Source of the DNA: an uncultured Gammaproteobacteria bacterium | GTDB lineage: Bacteria; Pseudomonadota; Gammaproteobacteria; Pseudomonadales; Pseudohongiellaceae | Reading direction: 5' to 3' | Assembly: GCA_913060695.1 (NCBI GenBank) | Contig: CAJXUA010000007.1 | Span: 62,001 to 126,000 of the forward strand | DNA: 64,000 nt | Part shown: piece by piece, positions 7,719-16,586 of the stretch | Layout of the letters: each line of letters opens with the position of its first letter | How positions within the stretch are numbered: the first letter of the stretch is position 1 | Program-made: the position numbers and the translations under genes | The notes under the pieces: model-generated | Told to the model about the DNA's origin: nothing | What the model saw: only the letters and a program-made list of their open reading frames with translations | Database searches by the model: none

Positions 7719-9078
7719 ATTTTTCCATCTTGCGATACAGAGTGGTTCTTCCTAGCCCCAGAGTTTTCGCTACCAAGGTCAGGTTGCCTTCGCACTGTTC
7801 AATCGCACTACGAATCGCGTTCTTCTCCATCGCGGCTAGATTCAGATTGGCGACAGGCTCCTCTTGGACACGAGTCCCTATCAGAAAGTCTTCCACCGTC
7901 AATTTCGAGTCGTTAGCTACGATAATCGCCCGCTCTACCGCGTGTTTGAGCTCCCGCACATTACCAGGCCAGTTATAGGCACACAGCTTATTGATCGTTG
8001 CTTGGCTAATACTTATGTCCCCGCGCTCATATTTGTTCGCGAAGAATTCCCGGTAGTGTTCGAGCAAAAGCGGAATGTCTGCAGTGCGCTCTCGCAGGGG
8101 TGGAATTCTTATCTCTACAGTATTGATGCGGTACAGCAAATCGCGCCGAAAACAATCCGGATTACTAAGGTCCTGCATGGAGGAATTAGTCGCGCTGATC
8201 AAGCGGATGTCGATAGGAATGGGAGCCTGCCCCCCCACTCTCGTAACGGAGCGAGACTCTAGCGCCCGTAACAGTTTCGCTTGGGTAGCAGCGTCAAGGT
8301 TGCCAATCTCGTCGAGAAACAAGGTGCCACCTGCCGCTAATTCAAACTTACCTGGGCGACTCTCCTTGGCATCCGTAAACGCGCCCTTGTTATGCCCGAA
8401 CATCTCAGACTCGAACAAACTCGCTGGGACCGCGCCGATATCGACGGAGATCATCGGGCCCGAGGCACGTTGCGATAACTTATGAATCGCGTGCGCTACT
8501 AGATCTTTGCCTGTGCCGTTCTCCCCTGTGATCAGCACGTTGGCATCGGTGGGTGCCACCTTCTCTATCAACTCGCGCACGCTTGCGAATGCAGGCGACT
8601 CCCCAATGAATGCAACAAAGCCTCGATTAATTTCATCGCTTAATGCTTGCTGTGTGTGCTCCAACTGCTCGATGCGCCGATGGGACTCGCCCAACTTCAG
8701 GCAGTTGTGTAGGGTCGCGAGGAGTTTCTCGTTCAGCCATGGCTTCTGCACGAAATCGGCGGCGCCCAGTTTCACCGCCTTAACCGCAAGATCGATCTCG
8801 CCATAAGCAGTCGACATCACAACCTGAATGCTTGGGTCTGTCGCCTTTATTTTCTGCAACCAGTACAAGCCCTCATCGCCACTTGTCATGCCGCGGGTGA
8901 AGTTCATGTCCAGCAACACGATATCGGGAGGAAAGACTAAGAGTTCCTGATCGAGTTCCGAAGGGTTGGAAAGACAGCGAACACTCGCAAACTCGCGCTT
9001 CAGAATCATCTTAGCGGAGAGCTGAACATCCCGATCGTCGTCGACAACGAGAATGCTACCTTTTGTTTTTATAGTCAT
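7699..9078 (-). CDS. sigma-54-dependent response regulator (NtrC family) with GAFTDA loop
   Basis: 459 residues in three domains. The receiver (about 7-125) has D13-D14-D15, phosphoacceptor D57, T90 and K112. The AAA+ domain (about 158-390) has Walker A G-E-N-G-T-G-K-D at 185-192, Walker B GGTLFLDEIG and R-finger region FRRDLLYRIN. The C-terminal Fis-type HTH is G-N-L-T-L-V-A-K-T-L-G-L-G-R-T-T-L-Y-R-K. The sigma-54 contact loop reads GAFTDA at 232-237 rather than GAFTGA. It is divergent from the ABC operon, and the palindromes at 9126-9273 are likely its sites, one only 48 bases from its own start codon. Confidence 0.92.
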   Translation of the reverse strand: MTIKTKGSILVVDDDRDVQLSAKMILKREFASVRCLSNPSELDQELLVFPPDIVLLDMNFTRGMTSGDEGLYWLQKIKATDPSIQVVMSTAYGEIDLAVKAVKLGAADFVQKPWLNEKLLATLHNCLKLGESHRRIEQLEHTQQALSDEINRGFVAFIGESPAFASVRELIEKVAPTDANVLITGENGTGKDLVAHAIHKLSQRASGPMISVDIGAVPASLFESEMFGHNKGAFTDAKESRPGKFELAAGGTLFLDEIGNLDAATQAKLLRALESRSVTRVGGQAPIPIDIRLISATNSSMQDLSNPDCFRRDLLYRINTVEIRIPPLRERTADIPLLLEHYREFFANKYERGDISISQATINKLCAYNWPGNVRELKHAVERAIIVANDSKLTVEDFLIGTRVQEEPVANLNLAAMEKNAIRSAIEQCEGNLTLVAKTLGLGRTTLYRKMEKYELSDQ

Positions 9079-9125
9079 GATAGTACGGCCCTGTCCATCA
9101 AGTGTGCCGACATGCTAGCCTCACT

Positions 9126-9142
9126 TGTTCCAAAATGGAACA
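9126..9142. promoter_or_regulatory. enhancer-site palindrome 1 for the NtrC-type regulator
   Basis: TGTTCCAAAATGGAACA is a perfect inverted repeat with 7-base arms and a 3-base centre. Two variants follow at 9233-9249 and 9257-9273. Lying between the divergent regulator and the sigma-54 promoter, they have the size and layout of upstream activating sequences. This copy is nearest the regulator gene and could mediate autoregulation. Confidence 0.7.
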
Positions 9143-9232
9143 GCAAGAGCGCAGGATTTAATGCCAGTAACAGCGAATCTGGCGAAATCACCAAGACCGC
9201 ATATCTCAAGAAAATTGCCCTTATTCGCCGAA

Positions 9233-9249
9233 TGTTCCGCTTTGGCACA
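9233..9249. promoter_or_regulatory. enhancer-site palindrome 2 (degenerate)
   Basis: TGTTCCGCTTTGGCACA matches palindrome 1 in both half-sites (5 of 7 arm positions are self-complementary). Its start is 24 bases before the start of palindrome 3, so the two lie on nearly the same DNA face and suit cooperative binding. Confidence 0.55.
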
Positions 9250-9256
9250 ACCCTCT

Positions 9257-9273
9257 TGTTTCAAGATGGAACA
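9257..9273. promoter_or_regulatory. enhancer-site palindrome 3
   Basis: TGTTTCAAGATGGAACA is the same 17-base palindrome with one arm mismatch. Its centre is about 83 bases upstream of the -12 element, within the usual 80-150 base range for bacterial enhancer-binding proteins. Confidence 0.65.
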
Positions 9274-9334
9274 GTTTCCTTCCCTCGAATTCCTTGCCGA
9301 ATATAGATCGTTGTTTTTAAAGAAATTTAGCCTT

Positions 9335-9349
9335 TGGCATAGATAGTGC
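9335..9349 (+). promoter_or_regulatory. sigma-54 (-24/-12) promoter of the ABC operon
   Basis: TGGCATAGATAGTGC has the invariant GG at 9336-9337 and GC at 9348-9349 with the exact 12-base register of sigma-54 promoters (consensus TGGCAC-N5-TTGC). Transcription would start near 9361, leaving a leader of about 100 bases before the ATPase gene. A sigma-54-type regulator gene and three palindromes directly upstream support the call. Confidence 0.75.
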
Positions 9350-9463
9350 CTTAAGTTTAAGACACAACAGCATTATAGTGAGGCTTGGCAGGTTCAAGCT
9401 CGCGCTGCGGCGCTCTCATGATCAAGTGGGTCGCAATATCACTCTTAATAAAAAGGATAATCA

Positions 9464-10147
9464 ATGCTTATCAAGACTGAAGGACTAGCAAAACTCTTTC
9501 GCACTGACGAGGTGGAAACCACTGCGCTAGACGCGATCAATCTGGAAATTGCCGAGGGCGAGTTCACCTCCATCATGGGGCCATCGGGTTGCGGTAAGTC
9601 GACACTGCTGAACATTTTAGGCCTGATCGATAATCCAGATGGGGGCAAGTATTGGTTCCTTGGCGAGGAAGTCGCTAATTATTCGGAGCGCCAACGCGCC
9701 ATTCTGCGTAAAGAGAACATTGGCTTCGTGTTTCAGAGTTTCAATCTGATCGATGAGCTGAACGTGTATGAGAATGTTGAGCTGCCTCTGATCTACACTA
9801 AAACTCCAGCCGATGAACGCAAGAAAAAAGTTGAGGCCGTATTGGAGAAGATGAACATGGCCCATCGCATGAAGCATTTCCCACAGCAACTCTCCGGCGG
9901 TCAACAGCAGCGTGTCGCCGTGGCACGGGCACTGGTGAACTCGCCCAATCTCATCCTCGCCGACGAACCAACCGGAAATCTAGATAGCGAACATGGCGCA
10001 GAGGTGATGAAGATTCTCAGCTCTTTGAACGACGAAGGCACCACCATTGTGATGGTGACTCACTCGCCCGAGGACGCCGCGGTTGGCAAGCGCATCGTAC
10101 GAATGCTGGATGGCAAGATTGTGAGCGAGACAGGCAGTACTCTTTAG
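9464..10147 (+). CDS. ABC transporter ATPase, LolD/MacB-like
   Basis: 227 residues, the typical size of a MacB/LolD/YknY-type nucleotide-binding subunit. Walker A is GPSGCGKST (about 39-47), Q-loop FVFQSFNLIDEL, signature LSGGQQQR, Walker B LILADEPTGNLD and H-loop VTHSPEDA. It powers the two FtsX-type permeases encoded next. ATG 9464 follows AAAAGGATAATCA. It is the first gene downstream of the sigma-54 promoter, and the next gene starts 35 bases after its stop. Confidence 0.92.
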   Translation: MLIKTEGLAKLFRTDEVETTALDAINLEIAEGEFTSIMGPSGCGKSTLLNILGLIDNPDGGKYWFLGEEVANYSERQRAILRKENIGFVFQSFNLIDELNVYENVELPLIYTKTPADERKKKVEAVLEKMNMAHRMKHFPQQLSGGQQQRVAVARALVNSPNLILADEPTGNLDSEHGAEVMKILSSLNDEGTTIVMVTHSPEDAAVGKRIVRMLDGKIVSETGSTL

Positions 10148-10182
10148 TACTGCGCCATGAAGACATACTAGGAAGAATTGCA

Positions 10183-12606
10183 ATGAATATGTCTTTGAAG
10201 ATCGCGCTCAGAAATCTTCACAGCGAGAAATTCTATGTTCTGATCAATGTATTCGGTCTCGCGGTGGCCATAGTCTGCACGTTTCTCATTGGGCTGCATG
10301 TACAAAAGGAGCTGAGCTACGATCGACACATTCCCCAGCATGAGAACTTGTACCGCGCTAGTATCGATCTGATCAATGCGAATGGCACTAATACCTTCGC
10401 GTGGATGTCGCCATTCATGGGACCCGCCTTAGCAGCGCAAAGCCCTGCGATACAAGACTATGTGCGGTTTCGCGCGAGCACGGCGCAGAGCCTGATTCGT
10501 ATCGACAATGAGCCCTTCTATTGGGACGGGGTCTACGAGACTGACGACAATGTATTCGATGCCTTTGGTATTCGCGGCATCTATGGAGACCCCCAGACAG
10601 CCTTAGTCGATCCTGCCGCCGTCGCAATCAGCAATCGCTTCAACCAGATTCACTTCGGTGGTCGTGACTCGACCGGCGAGACAATCACCGTCAATGGTCG
10701 CGATCTGCGCGTTACACTTGTATATGAAGACCTGCCAGAGAACTCCCATCTGAAACACGATGTACTGATATCGATCAACGGGCTTGCTTTCCCCGAACCC
10801 TCAGCGCTGCCAATGTCATTGTTCATGGTGAATACCTATACCTATTTCAAGATGGCGCCGAACTACGACGCAGATCTGTTCCCCGAATTTTTCGACGCGT
10901 ATTGGGCTGACACGACAGCAGAGGCACTACAAGGAAGCGACGCTAGCAGCGCCATGAATCTAAGGCCTGTAGCCGATGTGCATTTCGCCCCGCCCATTGA
11001 ATTCGATCAGCCGGTTGGTAATATCTTCATCGTGTATGCCTATGGGCTTATTGGTCTGTTAATCCTCCTAGTGGCCTGCATCAACTACATCAACTTGGCC
11101 ACCGCAAGGTCCGCGCACCGACTCAAGGAAGTTGCGATGCGCAAATTGTTGGGGGCGAATAGAAACACCCTGGTCTCCCAGTTCCTGTTGGAGTCCACCG
11201 CCATAGCCGGCATTGCCGGAGTGGTGGCACTCACTTTTACTGAAGTGCTGATTCAATCGGGTGTGGCCTTATTCTTCGACGACACCCTAGAGCCGGGGCT
11301 TTATCGCGACCCTCTGGTTCTGAGTGCTTTTCTTGGGGGCAGCCTCTCAATAGGCCTGCTTTCCGGACTCTATCCAGCCTTCTATCTCTCTTCTCAATTT
11401 GTCATGCCGGGTAAAGTAAGCAACGAGAATAGGAAGACGGAATCGGGTTTGCGTCAGATACTAGTGGTATTCCAGTTCGCCGTTACGGTCTCGGTAATCG
11501 CAAGCAGCCTGCTAGTAATGGCACAGATGCGTTTTATTCAGAGCGCCCCATTGGGGTTCACCAAGGAAAACCGCGTAGTTGTTAGCGTTAAGGGAGTGGA
11601 TTACATAGAGCGCACCGACCTGCTCGCATCGCAGTGGCGCCAGCTGCCACAGGTCGAAGGGGTGAGCCTAAGCGCCGTTACCCCTGCAGTAGACTCTTAT
11701 TCTGGTAACTGGCTGGTAGAGAACAATGCTGGAGCCCTAGAGCAGCGCTTCCTGAACTTCCAGAATGTGGATACTAACTACCTTAGCGTCATGGACATGG
11801 AATTACTGGAGGGTAGGTTCTTTAGCCCTGCAGACCAACGCAATCTCGTGGTGGTCAATGAGGCACTAGTACGGCAGATGGGCTGGGAGGATCCAATCGG
11901 CAAGCGCACCGGAATGCCTGCGGATGCGCTGGGCTCAGAAATAGTGGGCGGCGTGGTAAAGGACTTCCACTTTGCCGGTTTACAGTCCGCTATTGGGCCG
12001 CTAATACTGCGCCAAACTAATTCGACTTTCTACGGCGTGGTGAGCAACCCCGCCCAACGCGCAAATCAGACCGCTATGTTGACCGTTGCGCTTGTCAGTG
12101 GCGCAGACCCCGAGTCGATAGCGCAGCTCGAAGCCCTATGGCGTGCAGTCATCCCGGAGTTGCCTTTCGATTATCGCTACTTAGAGGACATCATTAGCAG
12201 TCAATATGACAGTGAGAATCGAATCCTTGATTTCATTGCTGCCTTCGCTGCCGTCTGTATTGTCATTTCATGTTTAGGCCTACTGGGTTTGAGCGCCTAC
12301 TCAACACAGCGCAGAACGCGCGAGATTGGGATTCGTAAAGTCTTCGGAGCCAACCCAGGACAAGTAATGAGTGTGCTGTTCAGGAATATTTTCGTGACGG
12401 TAGCACTTGGCTCGGTAATCGCGTCATTCGTGTCCTATTTCGCCATTACCGCGTGGCTCGAGAATTTTGCGTACCGCGATGAAATCAATCTTTTGGTGTT
12501 TCCGGCAGCCTCCGCTTTGGCGCTATTCCTAGCATTCGCGACCATGGCCCTGCAGTCATGGAGCACCATAAGTCAGAACCCAGTACTTGCCTTACGTTAT
12601 GAATAG
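10183..12606 (+). CDS. FtsX/MacB-type ABC permease, subunit 1
   Basis: 807 residues. A transmembrane helix at about 20-42 is followed by a large extracytoplasmic MacB-like domain, three helices near 285-405 and a further helix before a second periplasmic domain, then three helices near the C-terminus, giving two FtsX modules. The cytoplasmic coupling motif K-E-V-A-M-R-K-L-L-G-A and its second copy R-E-I-G-I-R-K-V-F-G-A contact the ATPase. Such permeases act mechanically on periplasmic substrates rather than carrying them across the membrane. ATG 10183 follows AGGAAGA. Its paralogue is the next gene. Confidence 0.9.
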   Translation: MNMSLKIALRNLHSEKFYVLINVFGLAVAIVCTFLIGLHVQKELSYDRHIPQHENLYRASIDLINANGTNTFAWMSPFMGPALAAQSPAIQDYVRFRASTAQSLIRIDNEPFYWDGVYETDDNVFDAFGIRGIYGDPQTALVDPAAVAISNRFNQIHFGGRDSTGETITVNGRDLRVTLVYEDLPENSHLKHDVLISINGLAFPEPSALPMSLFMVNTYTYFKMAPNYDADLFPEFFDAYWADTTAEALQGSDASSAMNLRPVADVHFAPPIEFDQPVGNIFIVYAYGLIGLLILLVACINYINLATARSAHRLKEVAMRKLLGANRNTLVSQFLLESTAIAGIAGVVALTFTEVLIQSGVALFFDDTLEPGLYRDPLVLSAFLGGSLSIGLLSGLYPAFYLSSQFVMPGKVSNENRKTESGLRQILVVFQFAVTVSVIASSLLVMAQMRFIQSAPLGFTKENRVVVSVKGVDYIERTDLLASQWRQLPQVEGVSLSAVTPAVDSYSGNWLVENNAGALEQRFLNFQNVDTNYLSVMDMELLEGRFFSPADQRNLVVVNEALVRQMGWEDPIGKRTGMPADALGSEIVGGVVKDFHFAGLQSAIGPLILRQTNSTFYGVVSNPAQRANQTAMLTVALVSGADPESIAQLEALWRAVIPELPFDYRYLEDIISSQYDSENRILDFIAAFAAVCIVISCLGLLGLSAYSTQRRTREIGIRKVFGANPGQVMSVLFRNIFVTVALGSVIASFVSYFAITAWLENFAYRDEINLLVFPAASALALFLAFATMALQSWSTISQNPVLALRYE

Positions 12607-12645
12607 AACAAACCATTTTGGCAAATATGAGAAAGGAGCAATGCA

Positions 12646-15102
12646 ATGTTTAGTTATTATCTGAAGACGGCCCTGCGCAGCATCGTCAAGCGTCGCTTGT
12701 ACTCCTTTGTCAGCATTGCGGGGCTAGCCGTGGGAATGACGGTGAGCATTCTGATCTTCTCCTTCGTACGCTACGAGGCAGGCTTCGACAGCATGCACCC
12801 GCAAAGCGAGAGGACCTATCGATTAAACTGGTATAGCGGCACCGATTCTCGCTTCGCTACTTTCTTCAATCCGGTGTCCGAGATGTTGGCAACTGCGATG
12901 CCCGAGATCGAAGCCCTCTCGCGACTCTCCGTGAGTACAGAACTCTTTACTGTGGATGGGAACAAGCAGTACCGGCAGCTGAGTATGGTGGATGACGCCT
13001 TCTTCAGTTTGTTTGACTACGAGGCATTGGCAGGTGACCCGTCCACCGCCATTGCAGATATTGGTAATGCGGTGATCACCGAGGCGGCCGCTTTACTTAT
13101 GTTTGGCGAGTCACTCCCCATCGGTCAGGTATTCACAGTGGAGGATACCCACGACTTTCGCGTGGCAGCGGTTATTGCTAATAATCCTGGCAATAGCCAT
13201 CTGATCTCTAACATCTACGTCAACATTGAAAACCTACCCGCGATTTGGGAAAGGCCCGATTTTTGGGACAACACCGGCTCAGACGTGATGTATCACTATG
13301 TGCGCCTTGCCCAAGGAGTAGACCCCGAGCTTGCGACCCGTAATGCACAGAATTATATCGAACAGAATGTATTCGAGCCGGGTACTTCTGCGCGTATCGC
13401 GCTACAAGCCTTGCGGGAAATTCATTTCACTACCGATCTACAGAACGAGATGTCCACTCGCGACGATGCATTAGGTTCTGTTAAATCTTTACGCCAGCGC
13501 TCTGACATTCTGATCTTCACCGGCGTGGCGATTCTTACTTTGCTGATCGCCGCCTTCAACTTCATGAACCTGCAAGTCGCGCAATTGGCCAAGCGTACCA
13601 AAGAGGTTGGTGTGCGACGTATCGCGGGGGCTTCGCGCTCGGGGCTGGCCCTACAGTTTCTTACCGAGACTGCACTCATCGCATTTCTTGCCGCGCTACT
13701 AACAATACTCTTATGTGACATGCTCATGCCCTGGTTTTATTCTTTGGTTGCAGGAAATATTGCTGCGGCACCTGTCTACTCCGCCGAGAATATCGGGCTC
13801 CTTCTGGCTATGACGCTCATGCTAGGCGTGTTGGCGGGCATCTATCCGGTTGTCACAATGACTAGAGTCTCGCCCTCCGATGCACTGCGCGGGCGCATCA
13901 TGAAAGGTGTCAGTGCTAGTCGGTTTCGCTCTGGACTGATCGTATTGCAGTTCAGCATTTCAATCGGGCTCATTATCGCAAGCGTTATTGTGAGCACCCA
14001 GATTAACTATGCGATGTCCAAATCCCTAGGCTTCGATGCCAGCAACGTTGTTACAGTGACACTGAACGATCAGCAATCGCGCACAGCATACGACACGATA
14101 CGTAATGAGCTTCTTGGCCTACCGGGAGTTTCTCTAGTTTCGGCCGGGTCTATTATCCCTACGCAGGACCTTTCCGATGGTAACGGGCTGCTCATCGAAG
14201 GCGGCGACCCTGCGAACCCCTTATTCACTCGCACCGTGGCGGTCGGTGATGATTACTTTAATAGCCTTGGCATGCAGTTGATCGCGGGCCGCGCCTTAGA
14301 TTCAGATTATGGCACCGATGTCATGGGAGAGTTCGGCCCGGAGAATACGACTATTGCCGGTAGCATAGTTCTTAACGAAGCTGCGGTGCGTGCGGGCGGA
14401 TGGAATTCTCCGGAGGATGCTATAGGCGCCAGGTTATATCAGGAAGGCACGTTCATGGGCATGAACTTCCGCATGGATGCCACGGTTGTAGGTGTGGTGG
14501 GCGACGCACATTATCAGTCCATTCGCACCGCCATCCAGCCTATATCTTTCACGCTAGGTGGCACGCACAATGTGATGCTAATTAAGCTAAACGGCAATGA
14601 TGCCAGCGAGACGGTGGCAGCGATCGATCGCGTCTGGCAACGCAATGTCGGCGCACTGCCGATCCAGCTTAGTTTTCTAGCCGATAGCTACACCGCATTC
14701 TATTCCGGCGAGAACCGTACCTTCATCCTCTTCATCGGGCTGACTGCGGTGGCCATGTTGATCGCTTGTTTTGGGCTCTATGCGGTAGCCACTTTTATTG
14801 CCGAACGCCGCGCTCGTGAAATCAGCATTCGCAAAGTACTAGGGGCGACAGTGCGAGCGCTTGCCGCCATGCTGGCCTGGGATTTTTCGCGCCTGGTCAT
14901 CGTCGCGAATCTTATTGCTTGGCCCCTTGCGTGGTTCGCCATGCAGCAGTGGTTATCGAACTTTGCCTACCGTACCGACATTAACATTTCGATCTTCTTC
15001 TTTGCCGGTGTTGCGACTTTCATTATGGCCTTGGCGACCACCTTTCAACGCGCCTATAGCGTTGCCGTTGCAAACCCAATCGAATCATTACGCTGTGAGT
15101 AA
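12646..15102 (+). CDS. FtsX/MacB-type ABC permease, subunit 2
   Basis: 818 residues with the same double-FtsX layout as its neighbour. Helices lie at about 18-40, 290-420 and 690-810, with coupling motifs K-E-V-G-V-R-R-I-A-G-A and R-E-I-S-I-R-K-V-L-G-A. The two permeases are clearly diverged, so a heterodimer with a dimer of the single ATPase is likely. ATG 12646 has AAGGAG at 12633-12638, spaced 7; an out-of-frame ATG at 12641 is ignored. It is followed after 10 bases by the adaptor gene. Confidence 0.9.
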   Translation: MFSYYLKTALRSIVKRRLYSFVSIAGLAVGMTVSILIFSFVRYEAGFDSMHPQSERTYRLNWYSGTDSRFATFFNPVSEMLATAMPEIEALSRLSVSTELFTVDGNKQYRQLSMVDDAFFSLFDYEALAGDPSTAIADIGNAVITEAAALLMFGESLPIGQVFTVEDTHDFRVAAVIANNPGNSHLISNIYVNIENLPAIWERPDFWDNTGSDVMYHYVRLAQGVDPELATRNAQNYIEQNVFEPGTSARIALQALREIHFTTDLQNEMSTRDDALGSVKSLRQRSDILIFTGVAILTLLIAAFNFMNLQVAQLAKRTKEVGVRRIAGASRSGLALQFLTETALIAFLAALLTILLCDMLMPWFYSLVAGNIAAAPVYSAENIGLLLAMTLMLGVLAGIYPVVTMTRVSPSDALRGRIMKGVSASRFRSGLIVLQFSISIGLIIASVIVSTQINYAMSKSLGFDASNVVTVTLNDQQSRTAYDTIRNELLGLPGVSLVSAGSIIPTQDLSDGNGLLIEGGDPANPLFTRTVAVGDDYFNSLGMQLIAGRALDSDYGTDVMGEFGPENTTIAGSIVLNEAAVRAGGWNSPEDAIGARLYQEGTFMGMNFRMDATVVGVVGDAHYQSIRTAIQPISFTLGGTHNVMLIKLNGNDASETVAAIDRVWQRNVGALPIQLSFLADSYTAFYSGENRTFILFIGLTAVAMLIACFGLYAVATFIAERRAREISIRKVLGATVRALAAMLAWDFSRLVIVANLIAWPLAWFAMQQWLSNFAYRTDINISIFFFAGVATFIMALATTFQRAYSVAVANPIESLRCE

Positions 15103-15112
15103 TTGAGAGAAC

Positions 15113-16366
15113 ATGGACAAGCTAATCGAGAAGAAGAAGCGCCCGCTGTGGCAATGGCTCTTATTTGGCGCTGCAGGTGTCGGCGTAGCATGGTCGGTAC
15201 AGGCGATGTTGGCCGACGCGTCCATTCGCACCTATAGAGTCAACGAGAGCCAGCTAGTTGTCTCCGAAGTATTACATGGCGCTTTCGACGATGTGACCCC
15301 CATACGCGGGACTATTCAACCGTTTAACAGCGTCTTTCTGGATGCCGTTAACGGCGGAGTGGTCGAGGCAGTATTAGCCGAGGAAGGCAGCTTTGTAGAA
15401 GCTGGGCAACCGCTCCTGCAATTGAGTAACAACGACCTACAACTGCAGGTAGCGAATAACGACACTCAGACCACAGAACAGATAAACAACTTAGCTAACA
15501 TCAGCAACAACATGGATACCACTAGGCTGATGACGGAGCGTGCCATCATCGACACGGAGTACAACATTATCGTGCTCAAGCGTCAGAAGGAGCGGATGGA
15601 AAAACTCATAAGCAGCAATATGATCTCCAGAGAAGAATACGACGCGATCGCGGACGAACTACTGTATCGCCAGAAGATTCATGCCAATCTGTTGGAAAGG
15701 CAGGAACTGGAAGACAGGATACGACAGGAGCGCATGGAGCAGATCCAAGGACAGATGGTGAAGCTGCAGGACAATCTCGGCCTGTCTTTGCGCACCTTCG
15801 CAGACCTTCTAGTGCGCGCTCCGGTAGCGGGCCAACTAACCTCATTGCCTGTGGAGATAGGCGAGAACAAGAGTCGCGGACAACGCCTAGGGCAGATCGA
15901 TGCCGTCGATCAGTACAAGATCGTTGCGCAGGTGGATGAGTACTACGTGACCCGTGTGGCACTAGGCCAGTCGGCTCGGTTTGTCCTCGCAGGCGAGCCG
16001 TTCAATGCAAAAGTAATGAAGGTATACCCGGAGATTACTAATGGCACTTTCGAGATTGATCTAAGCTTCGAGGGCGAGGCCCCGAGCAGAATCCGCCGCG
16101 GTCAAACCTTGCAGCTCGACCTCACTCTTGGCAACCCAGTTGAGTCGCTGTTGCTGCCGCTGGGCGGCTTCATTCAGGACACGGGTGGCAACTGGGTTTT
16201 CGTACTGAACGAGGCGGGTGAGTTTGCCACGCGGCGCGATATTGTGACTGGGCGCCGTAACAGCCGCTATGTGGAAGTGCGAGAAGGCTTAGAAGTTGGC
16301 GACCGTGTGATCACCTCGAGTTATTCCAATATGGGGGAGATGGAAAGAATTCAATTAACGCCCTAG
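15113..16366 (+). CDS. HlyD/MacA-type periplasmic adaptor
   Basis: 417 residues. One membrane anchor (about 13-31), then a split biotinyl-lipoyl-like domain (GVVEAVLAEEGSFVEAGQPLLQLSN and VRAPVAGQLTSLPVEIGE), a coiled-coil hairpin between (about 120-225), a beta-barrel, and a membrane-proximal domain ending in GLEVGDRVI. This is the membrane fusion protein of a MacAB-like tripartite pump. No TolC-type outer-membrane gene is in the window, so a genome-encoded TolC is presumed. GAGAGAAC precedes ATG 15113. It ends the operon. Confidence 0.9.
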   Translation: MDKLIEKKKRPLWQWLLFGAAGVGVAWSVQAMLADASIRTYRVNESQLVVSEVLHGAFDDVTPIRGTIQPFNSVFLDAVNGGVVEAVLAEEGSFVEAGQPLLQLSNNDLQLQVANNDTQTTEQINNLANISNNMDTTRLMTERAIIDTEYNIIVLKRQKERMEKLISSNMISREEYDAIADELLYRQKIHANLLERQELEDRIRQERMEQIQGQMVKLQDNLGLSLRTFADLLVRAPVAGQLTSLPVEIGENKSRGQRLGQIDAVDQYKIVAQVDEYYVTRVALGQSARFVLAGEPFNAKVMKVYPEITNGTFEIDLSFEGEAPSRIRRGQTLQLDLTLGNPVESLLLPLGGFIQDTGGNWVFVLNEAGEFATRRDIVTGRRNSRYVEVREGLEVGDRVITSSYSNMGEMERIQLTP

Positions 16367-16503
16367 GTGAGCATAGGGCAGAACGATAAATCCTCTGGTT
16401 AAATCGACCACTATGTGGCTTCGTCGCCGACACCGTTCTCTACAAGGACTTCCGGAAAAGCGTATACGCAATAGATATCAATTACTTAGGCGAGTTATTT
16501 ATC

Positions 16504-16518
16504 TGGCACACATCCTGC
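16504..16518 (+). promoter_or_regulatory. second sigma-54-like promoter
   Basis: TGGCACACATCCTGC fits TGGCAC-N5-TTGC with one mismatch, and the next base (T) also fits. GG is at 16505-16506 and GC at 16517-16518. The predicted start site near 16530 is about 57 bases before the GTG of the lipoprotein gene. No good 17-base palindrome like those at 9126-9273 lies in the 140-base intergenic stretch upstream. Only a 12/17 match exists at 16322-16338, inside the adaptor gene. Confidence 0.6.
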
Positions 16519-16586
16519 TATCCCAACTTGTCGATCGAATTCGATCAAACTAGCATCAACTCACTCAAACTAGGGGAATCCCAAAA

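Noticed and set aside
9243-9258. TGGCACAACCCTCTT as another sigma-54 promoter
   Set aside because: The -12 GC is absent at the needed spacing, and the site overlaps palindrome 2.
16322-16338. Palindrome-like 12/17 match to the sigma-54 activator sites
   Set aside because: It lies in the coding end of the HlyD adaptor gene, and its right half-site is degraded, so it may be chance.
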